This document shows, piece by piece, positions 8,414-18,859 of a stretch of DNA of 64,000 nucleotides. Under the pieces are notes generated by a model. The model saw only the letters and a list, made by a program, of their open reading frames with translations, was not told the origin of the DNA and did not search any database. How positions within the stretch are numbered: position 1 is the first letter of the stretch; each line of letters starts with the position of its first letter. Made by a program: the position numbers and the translations under genes. This DNA is from Dyadobacter sp. 50-39 (GTDB taxonomy: Bacteria; Bacteroidota; Bacteroidia; Cytophagales; Spirosomataceae): assembly GCA_001898145.1 (NCBI GenBank), contig MKSR01000029.1, positions 186,001 to 250,000 on the forward strand. The letters run 5' to 3'.

Positions 8414-10600
8414 TTGAACCAAGTGCTACGTAACTTTATCCTAACCCATTTCATTTTCTGTTTCATCATTTTCCAAAGCATTGCCCAGAAACCGAACGAA
8501 AACTATCAATACCACATCCACTCCGCTACCTCGCCTGTCAAAGTCGATGGCATAGCCGACGATCCCGCTTGGTCGGCTACGGAAACCGCGAAGGATTTTT
8601 TCATGATCACGCCCATGGACACCAGCTTTTCCAGGGCGCTGACCGACGTGAAGCTGTGTTATGACAAACACAATCTTTACATACTCGTTGTCAACTACAA
8701 GCCCATACAGGGCTCACTGATCGTCGAATCCCTGAAGCGGGATTTTGCATTCGGCAAAAACGACAACTTCCTGCTTTTCATGGACACGTTCGACGACAAG
8801 ACCAACGGGTTTTCTTTTGGCGCCAATGCAGCGGGTGCTCCCTGGGACGGCCAGCAGGGCGACGGCGGGACCGTGGACCTCAGTTGGGACAACAAGTGGG
8901 TGAGCGCCGTGAAAAACGAGGACGACAAATGGGTATGGGAAGCGGCCATTCCATTCAAAAGCATCCGTTATAAGCCCGGTATTACACGCTGGGGCATCAA
9001 TTTCAGCCGCCAGGACCTGACCATTTCCGAGAAATCGTCGTGGGCGCCGGTGCCGCGTCAGTTTCCGTCCGCGTCGCTTGCATATACGGGCGTACTCGTG
9101 TGGGACACCCCTCCGCCTACACCGGGGCCGAACATTTCGGTGATCCCTTACGCGGCTATGCGCATGACCAAGGATCACCAGAACGACCTTCCTACCAAAT
9201 ACAAACCTACCATCGGCGGGGACGTCAAAATAGGCCTTACCCCCTCACTAAACCTCGATTTGACCGTCAATCCGGACTTTTCACAGGTGGATGTGGACGT
9301 GCAGCAAACCAATCTCGACCGTTTCGAGCTTTTTTTCCCCGAGCGGCGGCAGTTCTTCCTCGAAAACGCCGATCTTTTCGCCAATTTCGGGTACGCTACC
9401 ATCCGGCCTTTCTTTTCTCGACGCATTGGTTTGGGTGTACCCATTCAGTTTGGGGCCAGGATGAGCGGAAAAATCAACAAAAACTGGCGTATTGGCGTAC
9501 TCGACGTGCAAACCGGCTCGAACGACACTATTACCCCGCACAACAACTACGCCGTGTTCGCTTTGCAGCGCCAGTTGCTGGCCCGCTCGAATGTGCGGTT
9601 CATATTTGTGAACAAGGATGCGACGAATTACACCCTGGAAAGGCATTCGGCTAGCAACCGCTACAACCGGAACGTGGGAGCGGAATTCAACCTGGCGAGC
9701 GCCAAAAACTTGTGGACCGGTAAGGTAATGTTCCTGAAATCATTCACACCCGGCAAATCCTCCGACGATTTCACGCATGCGGCCGATTTGAAATTCACCA
9801 AAGCGAACCTCATCTGGCAATGGCAGCATGAATATGTGGGGAAAAATTACAATGCGGAGGTGGGGTACGTCCCGAATGCCGTCCGGATGGGTTACTACAA
9901 GATCAGCCCGAATGTCGCCTACCTGTTTTTTATCAAACACAACAAAATCATCAGCCACGGGCCTAAGCTCGTGAACAATACCTACTGGGACAAAAAGTTC
10001 GACATGAGCGACCGCGAGTTCATATTGTCCTACAATATCAACTTCATCAACCGCGCAACGATCGCACTATGGGGTTCCAGCAATTATGTCCGTCTTCTGC
10101 GACCGTTCGATCCTACCAACCTCGGCGGAACCACATTGGCCACGGGTACAGAGCATAACTGGAAAGCGGTTGGTTTCGACATCGTTTCCGGCCCGCAAAA
10201 CCGGTTTACCTACCTCGCATCGGGTATTCTCGGGGGATATTATCAGAATGGCAAGCGCAACAACCTGAAAGCGGAACTCGGTTACCGCGTTCAGCCGTAT
10301 GTGGCGATCACGATGGCAGGGAATTATAACGATATCCGCCTCCCCGAGCCCTGGAAGCGCACGCAGCTCTGGCTCGTGGGGCCCCGCGTGGACGTGACAT
10401 TCACCAACAGCCTGTTTTTCACGACATTCATGCAGTATAACAACCAGGCCGACAATATCAACCTCAATGCGCGCCTGCAATGGCGTTACAAGCCGGCCTC
10501 AGACCTTTTTATCGTGTATACCGACAACTATCTGCCTGAGAATTTCCGGGTCAAGAACCGCGCTATCGTGCTGAAATTCACCTACTGGTGGAATCTCTAA
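8414..10600 (+). CDS. DUF5916 protein with CBM9-like N-terminal domain
   Basis: The protein is up to 728 residues and has a signal peptide ending in FQSIAQ. After it comes a carbohydrate-binding-family-9-like beta domain (about 30-230: VKVDGIADDPAW, VKLCYDKHNLYILV). The long C-terminal part is rich in alternating aromatic and polar residues and ends in YWWNL, consistent with an outer-membrane barrel. This layout is the DUF5916 family, common in Bacteroidota and of unknown function. No ATG fits the N-terminus: translation must begin at TTG 8414 or GTG 8423, and the GTG gives the more compact signal peptide. The 3' end overlaps the convergent LRR gene by 4 bases. Confidence 0.8.
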   Translation: MNQVLRNFILTHFIFCFIIFQSIAQKPNENYQYHIHSATSPVKVDGIADDPAWSATETAKDFFMITPMDTSFSRALTDVKLCYDKHNLYILVVNYKPIQGSLIVESLKRDFAFGKNDNFLLFMDTFDDKTNGFSFGANAAGAPWDGQQGDGGTVDLSWDNKWVSAVKNEDDKWVWEAAIPFKSIRYKPGITRWGINFSRQDLTISEKSSWAPVPRQFPSASLAYTGVLVWDTPPPTPGPNISVIPYAAMRMTKDHQNDLPTKYKPTIGGDVKIGLTPSLNLDLTVNPDFSQVDVDVQQTNLDRFELFFPERRQFFLENADLFANFGYATIRPFFSRRIGLGVPIQFGARMSGKINKNWRIGVLDVQTGSNDTITPHNNYAVFALQRQLLARSNVRFIFVNKDATNYTLERHSASNRYNRNVGAEFNLASAKNLWTGKVMFLKSFTPGKSSDDFTHAADLKFTKANLIWQWQHEYVGKNYNAEVGYVPNAVRMGYYKISPNVAYLFFIKHNKIISHGPKLVNNTYWDKKFDMSDREFILSYNINFINRATIALWGSSNYVRLLRPFDPTNLGGTTLATGTEHNWKAVGFDIVSGPQNRFTYLASGILGGYYQNGKRNNLKAELGYRVQPYVAITMAGNYNDIRLPEPWKRTQLWLVGPRVDVTFTNSLFFTTFMQYNNQADNINLNARLQWRYKPASDLFIVYTDNYLPENFRVKNRAIVLKFTYWWNL

Positions 10601-12006
10601 TAAAACACTTCGATATTTCTGCTTTTGAGCTGGGTCAATTGCTCGCTGTATTTACGCTCGGCATCCTCCCCCAAAAACGGGTTGCCGCGTAAATGCAGCT
10701 TGTCCAGCTTACGGATTTGAAGCAGCTGCGACGGGAAATCGGGGAAGTTGTTCGAAGAAAGATCGAGTTCTTCGAGGTTGGTAAAAGTGACGAGCTGCGA
10801 AGGAAATGTAGTGAACCAGTTGTAACCCAAATCCACGATGCGCAATGCCTGCATTCGCCCGATGCGCTCAGGCAGTTTGCTTAAATGGTTGTGATGGGCA
10901 TAAAGCGTGTGAACGCTTTTCATTCTGTCGATGCGCGTGGGTAATGCGGTTATCTGATTATGTGAAACCGCCAAATGCGTCAGTCTTTTTAGCTTCGTAA
11001 TCGATTTAGGCAGGGTTTCGAGTTTATTATAGTACAAATCCAGGACTTCCAACCGGCGCATTTTACGGATCCCCTTTGGTAATGCGCTGATCTCGGCTTT
11101 GTAAAAATTGATATCCTTGACAGATTTCAATTTCCGAAAACTCGCATTGGTCAACCCGCTCATTTGGCTATTACCCAGCCAGAGCGTTTCAAGTTTCTTG
11201 CAATTGCGCGCCGCCCGTGGAATGTCGGTGATAAAGTTCATCTGAAGGTTAAGGAGTTGCAGCGATTTGTTTTTACGAATGCGGATGCCCTTATCGCGCA
11301 GTATATTTTTACTCAGATCAAGGTGTCGTAATTTGGGCAGGCGGGCCATATCGAGATCGACCGATTCGATATCGTTGTCGGATAAAAACAGTTCTTCCAG
11401 ATTGGGGAAACGATATATGACGTCCGGAAGGGTCGTCAGCAGATTCTGCGAGAGCCCCAGCGTTTTTACCTTTAAAGTGTCTTTCGTCGCTATTGCCTCT
11501 GCCAACCCATTCACTACGCTGTCTTTCCTGGCGCGTGCCTCTTTGACCGGCTTGGTGTGGAAACTCACAAAAACCGTAATAGCTGTTTTGCTGCCGATGG
11601 TCCTGCGCGAGACAAAATCGGTGAGATTATGCGCGAGCTGCCCGGAAACGATCGCGGCGAGTGAGTCGGCCACCGGGTCACCTTCCTGTTTCTTCCCGTC
11701 CACCGCTCGGTAACCTCGTGTTACACTCAAAACGAGGTAATCGATTTTACCTTCCTCATTCAGGTAAAGCGTATTCCAGGCCATGTATTCCTTAAAATTA
11801 TCCGTTTGAAGGATTTTCGCGTAGATGTTGTCGAATGTAGTCTGTACGCTGTGCGAATTTTGACGCACCGGCCCTTCGACACTCGGGTATTCCAGATCAA
11901 GTTTTCGGCCAAACTCCTTGGAAACAGCCTTTTGAACCAGGACCTTGGGCTGTGCCGACAGCCCGAAACTGACGACAAGAAAGAAAATAGTGAGGAATAT
12001 TTTCAT
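10597..12006 (-). CDS. Secreted leucine-rich-repeat protein
   Basis: The product is 469 residues from the ATG at 12006, giving the signal peptide MKIFLTIFFLVVSFGLSAQ; an ATG at 12018 is an alternative. Residues of about 30-160 form an N-terminal domain I do not recognise. From about 180 to the end there are roughly ten leucine-rich repeats of about 23 residues with the pattern LxxLxLxxNxIxxLPxxI (for example LEVLDLYYNKLETLPKSI), as in Shoc2/RAS-suppressor-like bacterial LRRs. Such proteins usually bind other proteins; no enzymatic domain is visible. The C-terminus has no T9SS sorting domain that I can recognise, so it is probably periplasmic or outer-membrane associated. Confidence 0.85.
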   Translation of the reverse strand: MKIFLTIFFLVVSFGLSAQPKVLVQKAVSKEFGRKLDLEYPSVEGPVRQNSHSVQTTFDNIYAKILQTDNFKEYMAWNTLYLNEEGKIDYLVLSVTRGYRAVDGKKQEGDPVADSLAAIVSGQLAHNLTDFVSRRTIGSKTAITVFVSFHTKPVKEARARKDSVVNGLAEAIATKDTLKVKTLGLSQNLLTTLPDVIYRFPNLEELFLSDNDIESVDLDMARLPKLRHLDLSKNILRDKGIRIRKNKSLQLLNLQMNFITDIPRAARNCKKLETLWLGNSQMSGLTNASFRKLKSVKDINFYKAEISALPKGIRKMRRLEVLDLYYNKLETLPKSITKLKRLTHLAVSHNQITALPTRIDRMKSVHTLYAHHNHLSKLPERIGRMQALRIVDLGYNWFTTFPSQLVTFTNLEELDLSSNNFPDFPSQLLQIRKLDKLHLRGNPFLGEDAERKYSEQLTQLKSRNIEVFY

Positions 12007-12031
12007 GACAGAAAGCATTTAAGTGAGCACA

Positions 12032-12039
12032 CAAACATA
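12032..12039 (-). promoter_or_regulatory. Putative -7 promoter box (TATGTTTG) of the LRR gene
   Basis: On the minus strand TATGTTTG matches TAnnTTTG 25 bases upstream of the LRR gene start. No obvious -33 element is seen. Confidence 0.45.
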
Positions 12040-12093
12040 ACTAAAAAGCTAGTTATATTATTATACTTACTTATATATTTCTGTCAATGGGTG

Positions 12094-12230
12094 AATTTCG
12101 AATGATTGAATGAGTGAATGAGTGAATAAATCGTCATGGAGTCAGAATAGTCGTGAGTTGTCAGCAACCACACCTGACCACATTTTACCTTTGCTATTCA
12201 GTCGTTCACTCATTGACTCATTCACTCATT
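12094..12230. repeat. Inverted octamer-repeat element without a gene (relative of the 33110-33600 cassette)
   Basis: The left arm (12094-12129) begins AATTTCGAATGATTGAATGA and continues as octamers of the type GAATGAKT. The right arm (12196-12230) runs ATTCAGTCGTTCACTCATTG and continues as TCATTCAC-type units, the inverse of the left arm. The first 28 bases are identical to 33110-33137. Only about 65 bases with no usable reading frame lie between the arms, so it looks like a gene-less or decayed copy. The right arm runs into the stop codon of the polyprenyl synthase gene (TAA, complement of 12229-12231). Confidence 0.8.
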
Positions 12231-13209
12231 ACTTGCTCCGCTCAATCGTGTATTGCACCAGTTGTTCGAGCGAACGGCGGTGCGGGGAATCGGCGAATTC
12301 GTTCAGTAATGCGAGCGCCTCTTTTACATATCGCTCCATCACCTCCTGCGCATAATGCAGCCCGCCCGACTCCTTTACAAATGCGATGACCTCGCTTACC
12401 TTGTTGGGCTTGTGGCTTTCGTTTCGGATAATGTTGATAACGCGCCGTTTTTCGAGCCACGGTGCATGATTGAGCGCGTAGATGAGCGGGAGCGTCATTT
12501 TCTTCTCCTTGATATCGATGCCCAGCGGCTTGCCGATTTCGTCCTCCCCGTAATCAAAAAGGTCGTCCTTGATCTGGAATGCCATGCCCACCTTTTCGCC
12601 GAATGCATGCATTTTTTCCACCACTTCCTTCGCGGCCCCCACCGAGCTGGCGCCCACCGCGCAGCATGACGCGATCAGCGAAGCCGTTTTCTGGCGGATA
12701 ATTTCGTAGTAAACCGCTTCATTGATGTCCAGCCTGCGGGCCTTTTCGATTTGCAAAAGCTCGCCTTCGCTCAGTTCGCGAACGGCGGTAGAGACTAGTT
12801 TCAATATTTTAAACTCCTCGTGATCCACAGAAAGCAGTAACCCGCGCGAAAGCAGGTAATCGCCTACGAGCACGGCGATTTTGTTTTTCCATAATGCATT
12901 CACCGAGAAAAAACCGCGACGGTAGTTAGAATCGTCCACCACGTCGTCGTGCACGAGGGTAGCCGTGTGCAGCAGTTCGATCATCGCGCCGCCGCGATAG
13001 GTCGATTCGGAAATATCACCACAAACTCCCGCGGACAAGAACACGAACATCGGGCGCAGCTGCTTGCCTTTTCGCCTGACGATGTAATTCATGATCTGGT
13101 CCAAAAGCATTACCTCGCTTTTCATAAACTGGCGAAACTTCTGCTCGAAAGCTTTCATTTCATCCGCAATAGGAGCCTGGATTTCCTTTATTGAAAGGGT
13201 CATATTCAT
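12229..13209 (-). CDS. Polyprenyl diphosphate synthase (trans-isoprenyl)
   Basis: This 326-residue enzyme of the FPP/GGPP synthase fold condenses isopentenyl diphosphate onto an allylic primer. The two Asp-rich motifs are present: DDVVD at 88-92 and DDLFD at 215-219. KGKQLRP at about 47-53 is the substrate-binding region. Residues just before the first motif are small (HTATLVHDD), which in this family usually goes with long products such as the menaquinone side chain. That points to an octaprenyl/heptaprenyl-type enzyme (IspB-like), but chain length is not certain. A second ATG two codons in (MTLSI) is also possible as start. Its stop codon touches an inverted-repeat element. Confidence 0.9.
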   Translation of the reverse strand: MNMTLSIKEIQAPIADEMKAFEQKFRQFMKSEVMLLDQIMNYIVRRKGKQLRPMFVFLSAGVCGDISESTYRGGAMIELLHTATLVHDDVVDDSNYRRGFFSVNALWKNKIAVLVGDYLLSRGLLLSVDHEEFKILKLVSTAVRELSEGELLQIEKARRLDINEAVYYEIIRQKTASLIASCCAVGASSVGAAKEVVEKMHAFGEKVGMAFQIKDDLFDYGEDEIGKPLGIDIKEKKMTLPLIYALNHAPWLEKRRVINIIRNESHKPNKVSEVIAFVKESGGLHYAQEVMERYVKEALALLNEFADSPHRRSLEQLVQYTIERSK

Positions 13210-13388
13210 GTGCGAGGGCTTAAAGGTCCCTCCTGATAATAAAAGGACGCGAACAGGGGCATGAGTTTATGAATATGTTCGTTTAACCCTCTGAACTCTG
13301 ATCTTCAAATTTGGAATAAAATCTTCTGTTTACATCAATTTTAAACCGAAAATGTTTAGAATTGGACAAAGGCCAGGGCGTCCAAAAC

Positions 13389-13413
13389 GGCCGACAGCCG
13401 ACCGCCGACGGCC
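13389..13413. repeat. GCCGACN heptamer array
   Basis: GCCGACA, GCCGACC and GCCGACG follow each other, then GCC. The array lies in the leader of the patatin gene, 34 bases before its ATG, and resembles arrays at 19240 and 26750. Confidence 0.7.
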
Positions 13414-13446
13414 AAAGTACAAACTAAACCACGTAAACCAGTCGAT

Positions 13447-14445
13447 ATGAAAGCACTCGTTCTCGGCGGAGGATCTATGAAGGGGGCATTTCAGGTAGGG
13501 GTGATCCAGGCCGTTCTGGAAAACGGCTTTAAGCCTGAAATGATATATGGAATTTCGGTAGGCTCGCTGAATGCGACTTTCCTGGCCAATGAAACCGGCA
13601 AGCAGATGGCCGAAAATAATAAGGTCGACTGGCCGCTTGCAGGCCGTAAGCTGCTCGAATTCTGGATCAAGAATATCACCCAGCCGCAGGATATTTCCAC
13701 GTTGCGTTCCCGCGTGATGCTCGGAATGAATACTTTGATGAGCCGTTTCGACGGGATCGTAGACCCCTCGCCGCTGCACCAGCTCATCCGGAAACACCTC
13801 AACGACGATTACCTCCGCAATACGCCCATTAAAGTGAAGGCCGGAGCCGTAAACATCGAAACCGGGGAAATGAAGTACGTGTCCACGGATAACCCGCATT
13901 ATGTGGATTTTGTATATGCCAGCTCTTCGATTCCTATGCTGATGCCGGCTATTGAAATCAATAACCAGCTGTACCTCGACGGCGGCTTGCGTGAGGTCGC
14001 GCCCATCCGTGAGGCCATCGAAGACGGGGCTACGGAAATCATTCTGATAGGCTGCCACTCTCCCCTGCTCTATCAGCCCGAAGGCATCAATGCGCGCAAC
14101 CTGATCACGTTGATCGAACGGGTACGGGACATTACCGTGAACCAGATCGTGAACAACAATATCCAGTGGGCCGAATCGTACGTCGACCGCTCGAACTTGC
14201 GGGGCAGACCGATGAAAATGACCGTAGTAAGACCACTGACACCCCTGTTTCTTGATTTACAGCATTTCAATTCAGAGGATATTTCGAGGCTGATCATAGA
14301 AGGTTACCGGGCAGGGGTGGAATCAATTTTGGAGGCTGAAAAAGGCGGTGAGTCAGCGGTTACCGACCCCGCTATCAACGGCTCCGCCATTCGCGACGCT
14401 TCCAGGCACGGGCCGCTCCATACCGAATCAAACAATGTGAAATAA
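13447..14445 (+). CDS. Patatin-like phospholipase
   Basis: This 332-residue serine acyl hydrolase shows the full patatin signature. The oxyanion loop GGGSMKGAF is at 7-15, the nucleophile motif GISVGS places the catalytic Ser at 37, and the DGG motif gives catalytic Asp178, forming the Ser-Asp dyad. It has no signal peptide, so it is probably cytoplasmic and may hydrolyse phospholipids or acylated substrates. The GDPD-like gene follows after 3 bases, so the two are probably co-transcribed. Together they may act on glycerophospholipids, the patatin removing acyl chains and the partner attacking the glycerophosphodiester; this is inference. Confidence 0.9.
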   Translation: MKALVLGGGSMKGAFQVGVIQAVLENGFKPEMIYGISVGSLNATFLANETGKQMAENNKVDWPLAGRKLLEFWIKNITQPQDISTLRSRVMLGMNTLMSRFDGIVDPSPLHQLIRKHLNDDYLRNTPIKVKAGAVNIETGEMKYVSTDNPHYVDFVYASSSIPMLMPAIEINNQLYLDGGLREVAPIREAIEDGATEIILIGCHSPLLYQPEGINARNLITLIERVRDITVNQIVNNNIQWAESYVDRSNLRGRPMKMTVVRPLTPLFLDLQHFNSEDISRLIIEGYRAGVESILEAEKGGESAVTDPAINGSAIRDASRHGPLHTESNNVK

Positions 14446-14448
14446 ACC

Positions 14449-15339
14449 ATGAAGAAGCAAACCCGGCAGGCCCTGGCAGCATTACTGCTGGCCGCCCTCT
14501 CACACACTGCACAGGCCCAGTCGGGCGACTGCCGGTTCAAAGACGCGGATGCGCTGAAGAGTTATCTGAAACCCGGCAAACGGACCAAGCCGCTGATCAT
14601 GGCGCATCAGGGTGGCACGGAAGACGGCTACCCGGGCAATAGCATGGCCACGTTCGAGCGTACCTATTCCAAAGTCCCCTGCGTGCTGCTGGAAATCGAC
14701 GTCCGTGCCACAGCCGATAGCCTGCTCGTCATTTCCCACGACGACGACCTTTCGCTAAAAACCAATGGCAAAGGTTTGCTGAGTAAAAAGAAGTGGAAGG
14801 AAGTCGCCAAGCTGCGGTTAAAAGATCCCTACGGCTCCATGACGGAGCATCCGATACCCACGTTTCAGGAAGTATTGAACTGGTCCGCCGGTAAAAATCT
14901 GGTACTGATCGTCGACAAAAAGCCTGAAACCAGCATTCACCAAACCATTAAAATGCTGCAAGGAACGGGCAATCTGTATAAATCGGTATTGATCTGCTAT
15001 TCGTTGAAAGAGGCGCAGCTGGCGCATCAACTTGCCCCTCAGCTTATGCTGGCGGTAGGTTTCAACAGTACCGAACACATTGATGCCGTCGAACAATCCG
15101 GACTGCCATTGGAACAACTCGTGGCACTGACGCCGAGAGAATTGCAGGACGGCCCATTTTACCAGCGCATCCACGACCTCAATGTGGCATCCTCACTAGG
15201 TACCAACGGCAATATCGACACGCTGCAAACAACGCAATCAAGACCATTGTATCAAAAGATATGGGATTCCGGCGGGCCGGACATTATCTGTACCGATAAC
15301 CCGATTTTGGTGCAGAGTATTTTCTATAAGAGGGATTAA
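14449..15339 (+). CDS. Secreted glycerophosphodiester phosphodiesterase family protein
   Basis: This 296-residue protein has a signal peptide (residues 1-24, ending AQAQ) and a PLC-like TIM-barrel GDPD domain. His53, the ExD pair (Glu82, Asp84 in LLEIDVRATAD) and His97 in ISHDDD match the family's catalytic and metal residues. However, the usual HRG is HQG (Gln54), and the usual PENT/S motif reads PGNS, so the conserved Arg and the PEN-type Glu are both missing. The protein may have altered activity. It sits 3 bases after the patatin gene. GDPDs normally release glycerol-3-phosphate and an alcohol from deacylated phospholipids. Confidence 0.82.
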   Translation: MKKQTRQALAALLLAALSHTAQAQSGDCRFKDADALKSYLKPGKRTKPLIMAHQGGTEDGYPGNSMATFERTYSKVPCVLLEIDVRATADSLLVISHDDDLSLKTNGKGLLSKKKWKEVAKLRLKDPYGSMTEHPIPTFQEVLNWSAGKNLVLIVDKKPETSIHQTIKMLQGTGNLYKSVLICYSLKEAQLAHQLAPQLMLAVGFNSTEHIDAVEQSGLPLEQLVALTPRELQDGPFYQRIHDLNVASSLGTNGNIDTLQTTQSRPLYQKIWDSGGPDIICTDNPILVQSIFYKRD

Positions 15340-15382
15340 AGGGAGGAAGGAGGAAAGAGAGGAACCGGAATAAAATCCCGGT

Positions 15383-15418
15383 TAAAACAAAACGAGCCCG
15401 CAGCAATGCGGGCTCGTT
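15383..15418 (-). terminator. Rho-independent terminator of the Oar-like receptor gene
   Basis: AACGAGCCCGC and GCGGGCTCGTT form a perfect 11-bp stem with a 6-base loop. On the minus strand it is followed by TTGTTTTAAC. It lies just past the receptor stop at 15442, and a T-poor plus side makes it mainly a minus-strand terminator. Confidence 0.88.
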
Positions 15419-15441
15419 CCTTATGATAGGACTTGCTATTC

Positions 15442-18400
15442 TTAGTTAAAGATATAGCGGATACCCAACTGCGCCTGCCATACGTCGTTGATCGTTCTTG
15501 ACTTCACAAATGCATCGCGTACGAGCACCGTTTCGCCATTTACAACCTGCGTACCCATGCGGTAGGTAGGAACACCCTGCGCATTCACGCTCGCGAAGTT
15601 GAGCGGGTTGGACTGTGTGCTGTTCGAAGAAGCAGTTACCTGGTTGGCTACGCCCCACTTGTCGTTAATCATGTTGCCCACGTTGAAGATATCGGCACGG
15701 AGACGGATGATGTTCTTCTTGTCTTTCTTACCCACTTTCACGTAGAAATCCTGCTCCACGGTCACATCAAAGCGGGTCAGCCATGGATATGCACCGCCGT
15801 TACGCTCTGCATATTTGCCTTTTCTTTCTTTCAGATATGGGTGGTTGTCAATGTATTTCTGGAATGCTTCGGCTTGCTGCTCAGGCGTGAATGTGTAAGT
15901 CTTGCCGTTTGCAGTGGTAGTCAAAGTGGAGAAAGTGATGTCGGTTGCCTTATTGGGAACAAAGATCAGGTCGTTGTTCTGGCCGTCGCCGTTCATATCG
16001 GTCGAGCTAATGTAGGAAATCTTGGTTCCGCTCGATGATACCCCACCTAATGTGATCATCGTAGCACCACCGATTTTGCCACCGTACTCTTTGCGATAAG
16101 AAACATAGCCCACAAAGCGGTGACGAACGTCGTTACCCGAGTAAGCAAGGTCCAGATAGTTTAAGCCATTCACACCCGGAACGTTACCTTCCACAGTAGA
16201 AGATACCGAAGCAATATCCTTAGCCATACCGTAAGTATAACCTACCATTCCACCAAAACCGCGTGTAGCAGGTTTTTCGAGTTTACCAGTCAAAGAGTAA
16301 GAGTAACCTTTGTTGGTGTTGGTCAGCACGTAAGTGTTTGAAACCTGGCTTGAAATCATACGCGCTGCGGTTGCCGCACTGCCGCTAAGACCGGAAGCCG
16401 GGAAACGATCGCGGGTATCCGGACCTGTAAACTTGGCGTTAGGCGCTTTCAGGTTTACGTCAATGTAGCGGAGCGAGTTGTAATTTTTGTTGAAAATACC
16501 TTCCACAGTTGCTACCACGCCCCAACCGAGTTGCTGGTCAATACCAATGTTGCTTTTCCAGATCTGCGGGAATTTCAGGTCTTCATCCGATGCATTCACC
16601 TGATAGCCTCGAAGCGGTGTCGTAGTGTTCGTCGGATTGTAGCGCGAAGGATCCAGCGTGAACGGGAAGGCAGTAGTATTGGCTCCAGCAACCGTTGCGG
16701 AGTTCACACCATTGTTACCCAACTGGTTCGATATCAACACGTAAGGAATGCGGGAAAGGAACAAACCGGTTCCACCACGGACCTGCGTGGTACGGTCGCC
16801 TTTCACATCCCAGTTGAAACCTACACGCGGCGAAAGGTAAATGCGTGATTTTGGGACATTACCTGTATTCACATTGTAAGGGTCACCATTTGGCGATCTG
16901 AACACAATAGTATCTACAACAGCGTTGTAATACTGTTTGGAAGTGTTAGGCATATTAATGTAGTCCGCGCGGAGACCCGCTGTGAGCTTGAAGTTAGGCG
17001 CAGCCTGGAACTCGTCCTGTGCGTACAAGCTGACAGTCTGCGTTTTAAACACCTGCCACGGAGCTGCACCGCCCGGAAGCAATGAGTAGCGGTAGTTGAA
17101 ACGAACTACGGTATCAGGAGCAGTTGTCAGGTTCGGGTTAGCCAGGTATGCATTTGCCGCATTTTTGAAATCCTGTATCGATTTGAACACCCAAACACCA
17201 TTCGATGTCGGGAAGAACAAGTTGTTCGACTTGAAGTGCTCGTAAGACGCACCCACAGTTACAGTGTGCTTTCCTGCGAAGTAAGTCAGGTTGTCGGTGA
17301 TATTGAAGGTCGAGTAATCCAGGCGGTTATTAGGTGTGAAAGGATCTGAACCGATGGTGGTATAAGTCGAGCCGTCTTTCTGGATTTCGATTGTCGGGAA
17401 AATCGGCGCTTTGTATTTACGGTCTTCGATCTGCTTGTTGAAGGTACCGATCAGGTTGTTGGCAAACTTACCGCCGAAGTTCGAGTTCAGTTCCGCTACG
17501 AATGAACGGGTATTGTCCTGAATAATATAACCTGTGTTTTGCGGGGAAATCGCCGAAAGCGAGTTGGTACGGTTACCGAAACCTGCCGTGTTAGAGCTGT
17601 TCGACTGGCTGATGAGTACATCCGAATCAGAATCGTGGTGCGAGTAACGCAATGTCAGCTTATGCTTGTCGCTGATGTTGTAGTCGATACGACCGAGGAA
17701 TTTCTTGCTGGTGTTCTCGTTGTTGAAGCCATCCAATGCACCTACATTGTAGTTGAATTTTTCCTGCATAAAAGAAGCCAGGTCCTGCATATCCGCCAGT
17801 GTGGTGCGGGAAACGTTGGTACCCGACTGGCCGCGGTTCAATACGAAATCGAGCGCCGGACTTGAACGTTTGACAAATTCGCCATTGACGAAGAAGAACA
17901 ATTTGTTCTTGATGATCGGGCCGCCTAGACGGAAACCTGTCGTCTTTTCATTGAATTCAGCAACATTGATTTTGCTGCCGTCGATTTCCTTTCCTGCAAG
18001 GCTCTTGTTTTTGAAGAAATGGAAAGCTGAACCGGAGAATTCGTTGGTACCAGAGCGCGTCACGGCATTGATACCCGCACCCGCGAAGCCCGACTGACGC
18101 ACATCGTAAGGGGCGATGTTGATCTGCACCTCTTCGATCGCGTCCAAAGAGATCGCCGTGGAACCGGTACGACCGCCTGCTTGCGCTTCGTTACCGAGAC
18201 CGAAACCGTTGTTGAACACGGAACCGTCGATGGTGAAGTTGTTATAGCGGCTATCCTGCCCGCCGAATGAGCGGCCGTTACTGTAAGCATTGTATTTCGT
18301 AATGTCGTTCAGGGTACGGCCGAGTGTAGGAAGGCTGGTGATAAGGCCTTTGTTAAATGTAGTGGCGGCACCTGTACGGTCGGAGCTGAAAATATCGCTG

Positions 18401-18795
18401 CCCGCACCGGTAACTACTACTTCCTGCAATTCGGTAGACCCGTCTTTCAGTTCGAAATTGACGTTTGCAGCAGTACCGAGGTTAGCGAAAATGTTTTCCT
18501 GTGACTGCTCATTGAATCCCACAAAGCTCACTGTCACTTTGTAGGGCCCACCCACACGCACGCCGGGGATGGTGTAGAGCCCCTGCTCGTTGGTTACCGA
18601 GCCGTATTTCGTTCCTGATGGCTCGTGGATTGCAACGACCGTAGCGCCCGGAAGCACCTCGCCTTTGCCGTCTGCAACACGTCCCGTAATCGCTGATGAA
18701 GTAACCTGGGCTTGCGCCGCCGGTCCAAATAGAGAGAATAGAAATGCGGTAACCGCGAGGCACACCGCCCGGAAGAGTAAACTTTTCCCGTTCAT
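15442..18795 (-). CDS. Oar-like TonB-dependent receptor
   Basis: The product is 1117 residues from the ATG at 18795, which gives a clean signal peptide ([20 protein letters not shown], cleaved after AQA); an upstream ATG at 18840 would only add 15 residues. A CarboxypepD_reg-like domain (about 32-110) leads into a plug (about 115-260) and a very long barrel ending IRYIFN. The conserved [21 protein letters not shown] stretch after the plug and the large extracellular loops resemble the Oar group of TonB-dependent proteins rather than SusC. No SusD-like gene is adjacent. The substrate is unknown; some Oar proteins export or secrete rather than import. It is monocistronic with its own terminator. 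Confidence 0.88.
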   Translation of the reverse strand: MNGKSLLFRAVCLAVTAFLFSLFGPAAQAQVTSSAITGRVADGKGEVLPGATVVAIHEPSGTKYGSVTNEQGLYTIPGVRVGGPYKVTVSFVGFNEQSQENIFANLGTAANVNFELKDGSTELQEVVVTGAGSDIFSSDRTGAATTFNKGLITSLPTLGRTLNDITKYNAYSNGRSFGGQDSRYNNFTIDGSVFNNGFGLGNEAQAGGRTGSTAISLDAIEEVQINIAPYDVRQSGFAGAGINAVTRSGTNEFSGSAFHFFKNKSLAGKEIDGSKINVAEFNEKTTGFRLGGPIIKNKLFFFVNGEFVKRSSPALDFVLNRGQSGTNVSRTTLADMQDLASFMQEKFNYNVGALDGFNNENTSKKFLGRIDYNISDKHKLTLRYSHHDSDSDVLISQSNSSNTAGFGNRTNSLSAISPQNTGYIIQDNTRSFVAELNSNFGGKFANNLIGTFNKQIEDRKYKAPIFPTIEIQKDGSTYTTIGSDPFTPNNRLDYSTFNITDNLTYFAGKHTVTVGASYEHFKSNNLFFPTSNGVWVFKSIQDFKNAANAYLANPNLTTAPDTVVRFNYRYSLLPGGAAPWQVFKTQTVSLYAQDEFQAAPNFKLTAGLRADYINMPNTSKQYYNAVVDTIVFRSPNGDPYNVNTGNVPKSRIYLSPRVGFNWDVKGDRTTQVRGGTGLFLSRIPYVLISNQLGNNGVNSATVAGANTTAFPFTLDPSRYNPTNTTTPLRGYQVNASDEDLKFPQIWKSNIGIDQQLGWGVVATVEGIFNKNYNSLRYIDVNLKAPNAKFTGPDTRDRFPASGLSGSAATAARMISSQVSNTYVLTNTNKGYSYSLTGKLEKPATRGFGGMVGYTYGMAKDIASVSSTVEGNVPGVNGLNYLDLAYSGNDVRHRFVGYVSYRKEYGGKIGGATMITLGGVSSSGTKISYISSTDMNGDGQNNDLIFVPNKATDITFSTLTTTANGKTYTFTPEQQAEAFQKYIDNHPYLKERKGKYAERNGGAYPWLTRFDVTVEQDFYVKVGKKDKKNIIRLRADIFNVGNMINDKWGVANQVTASSNSTQSNPLNFASVNAQGVPTYRMGTQVVNGETVLVRDAFVKSRTINDVWQAQLGIRYIFN

Positions 18796-18859
18796 AAATT
18801 TGGTGATTTGGTTTGTAAGAATACTAGCGGATTCATTCAAAGAGGATGAATAATTGGTG

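Noticed and set aside
15442-18795. SusC-type receptor of a polysaccharide utilisation locus
   Set aside because: No SusD partner, sugar hydrolase or sensor lies beside it, and the sequence is Oar-like.
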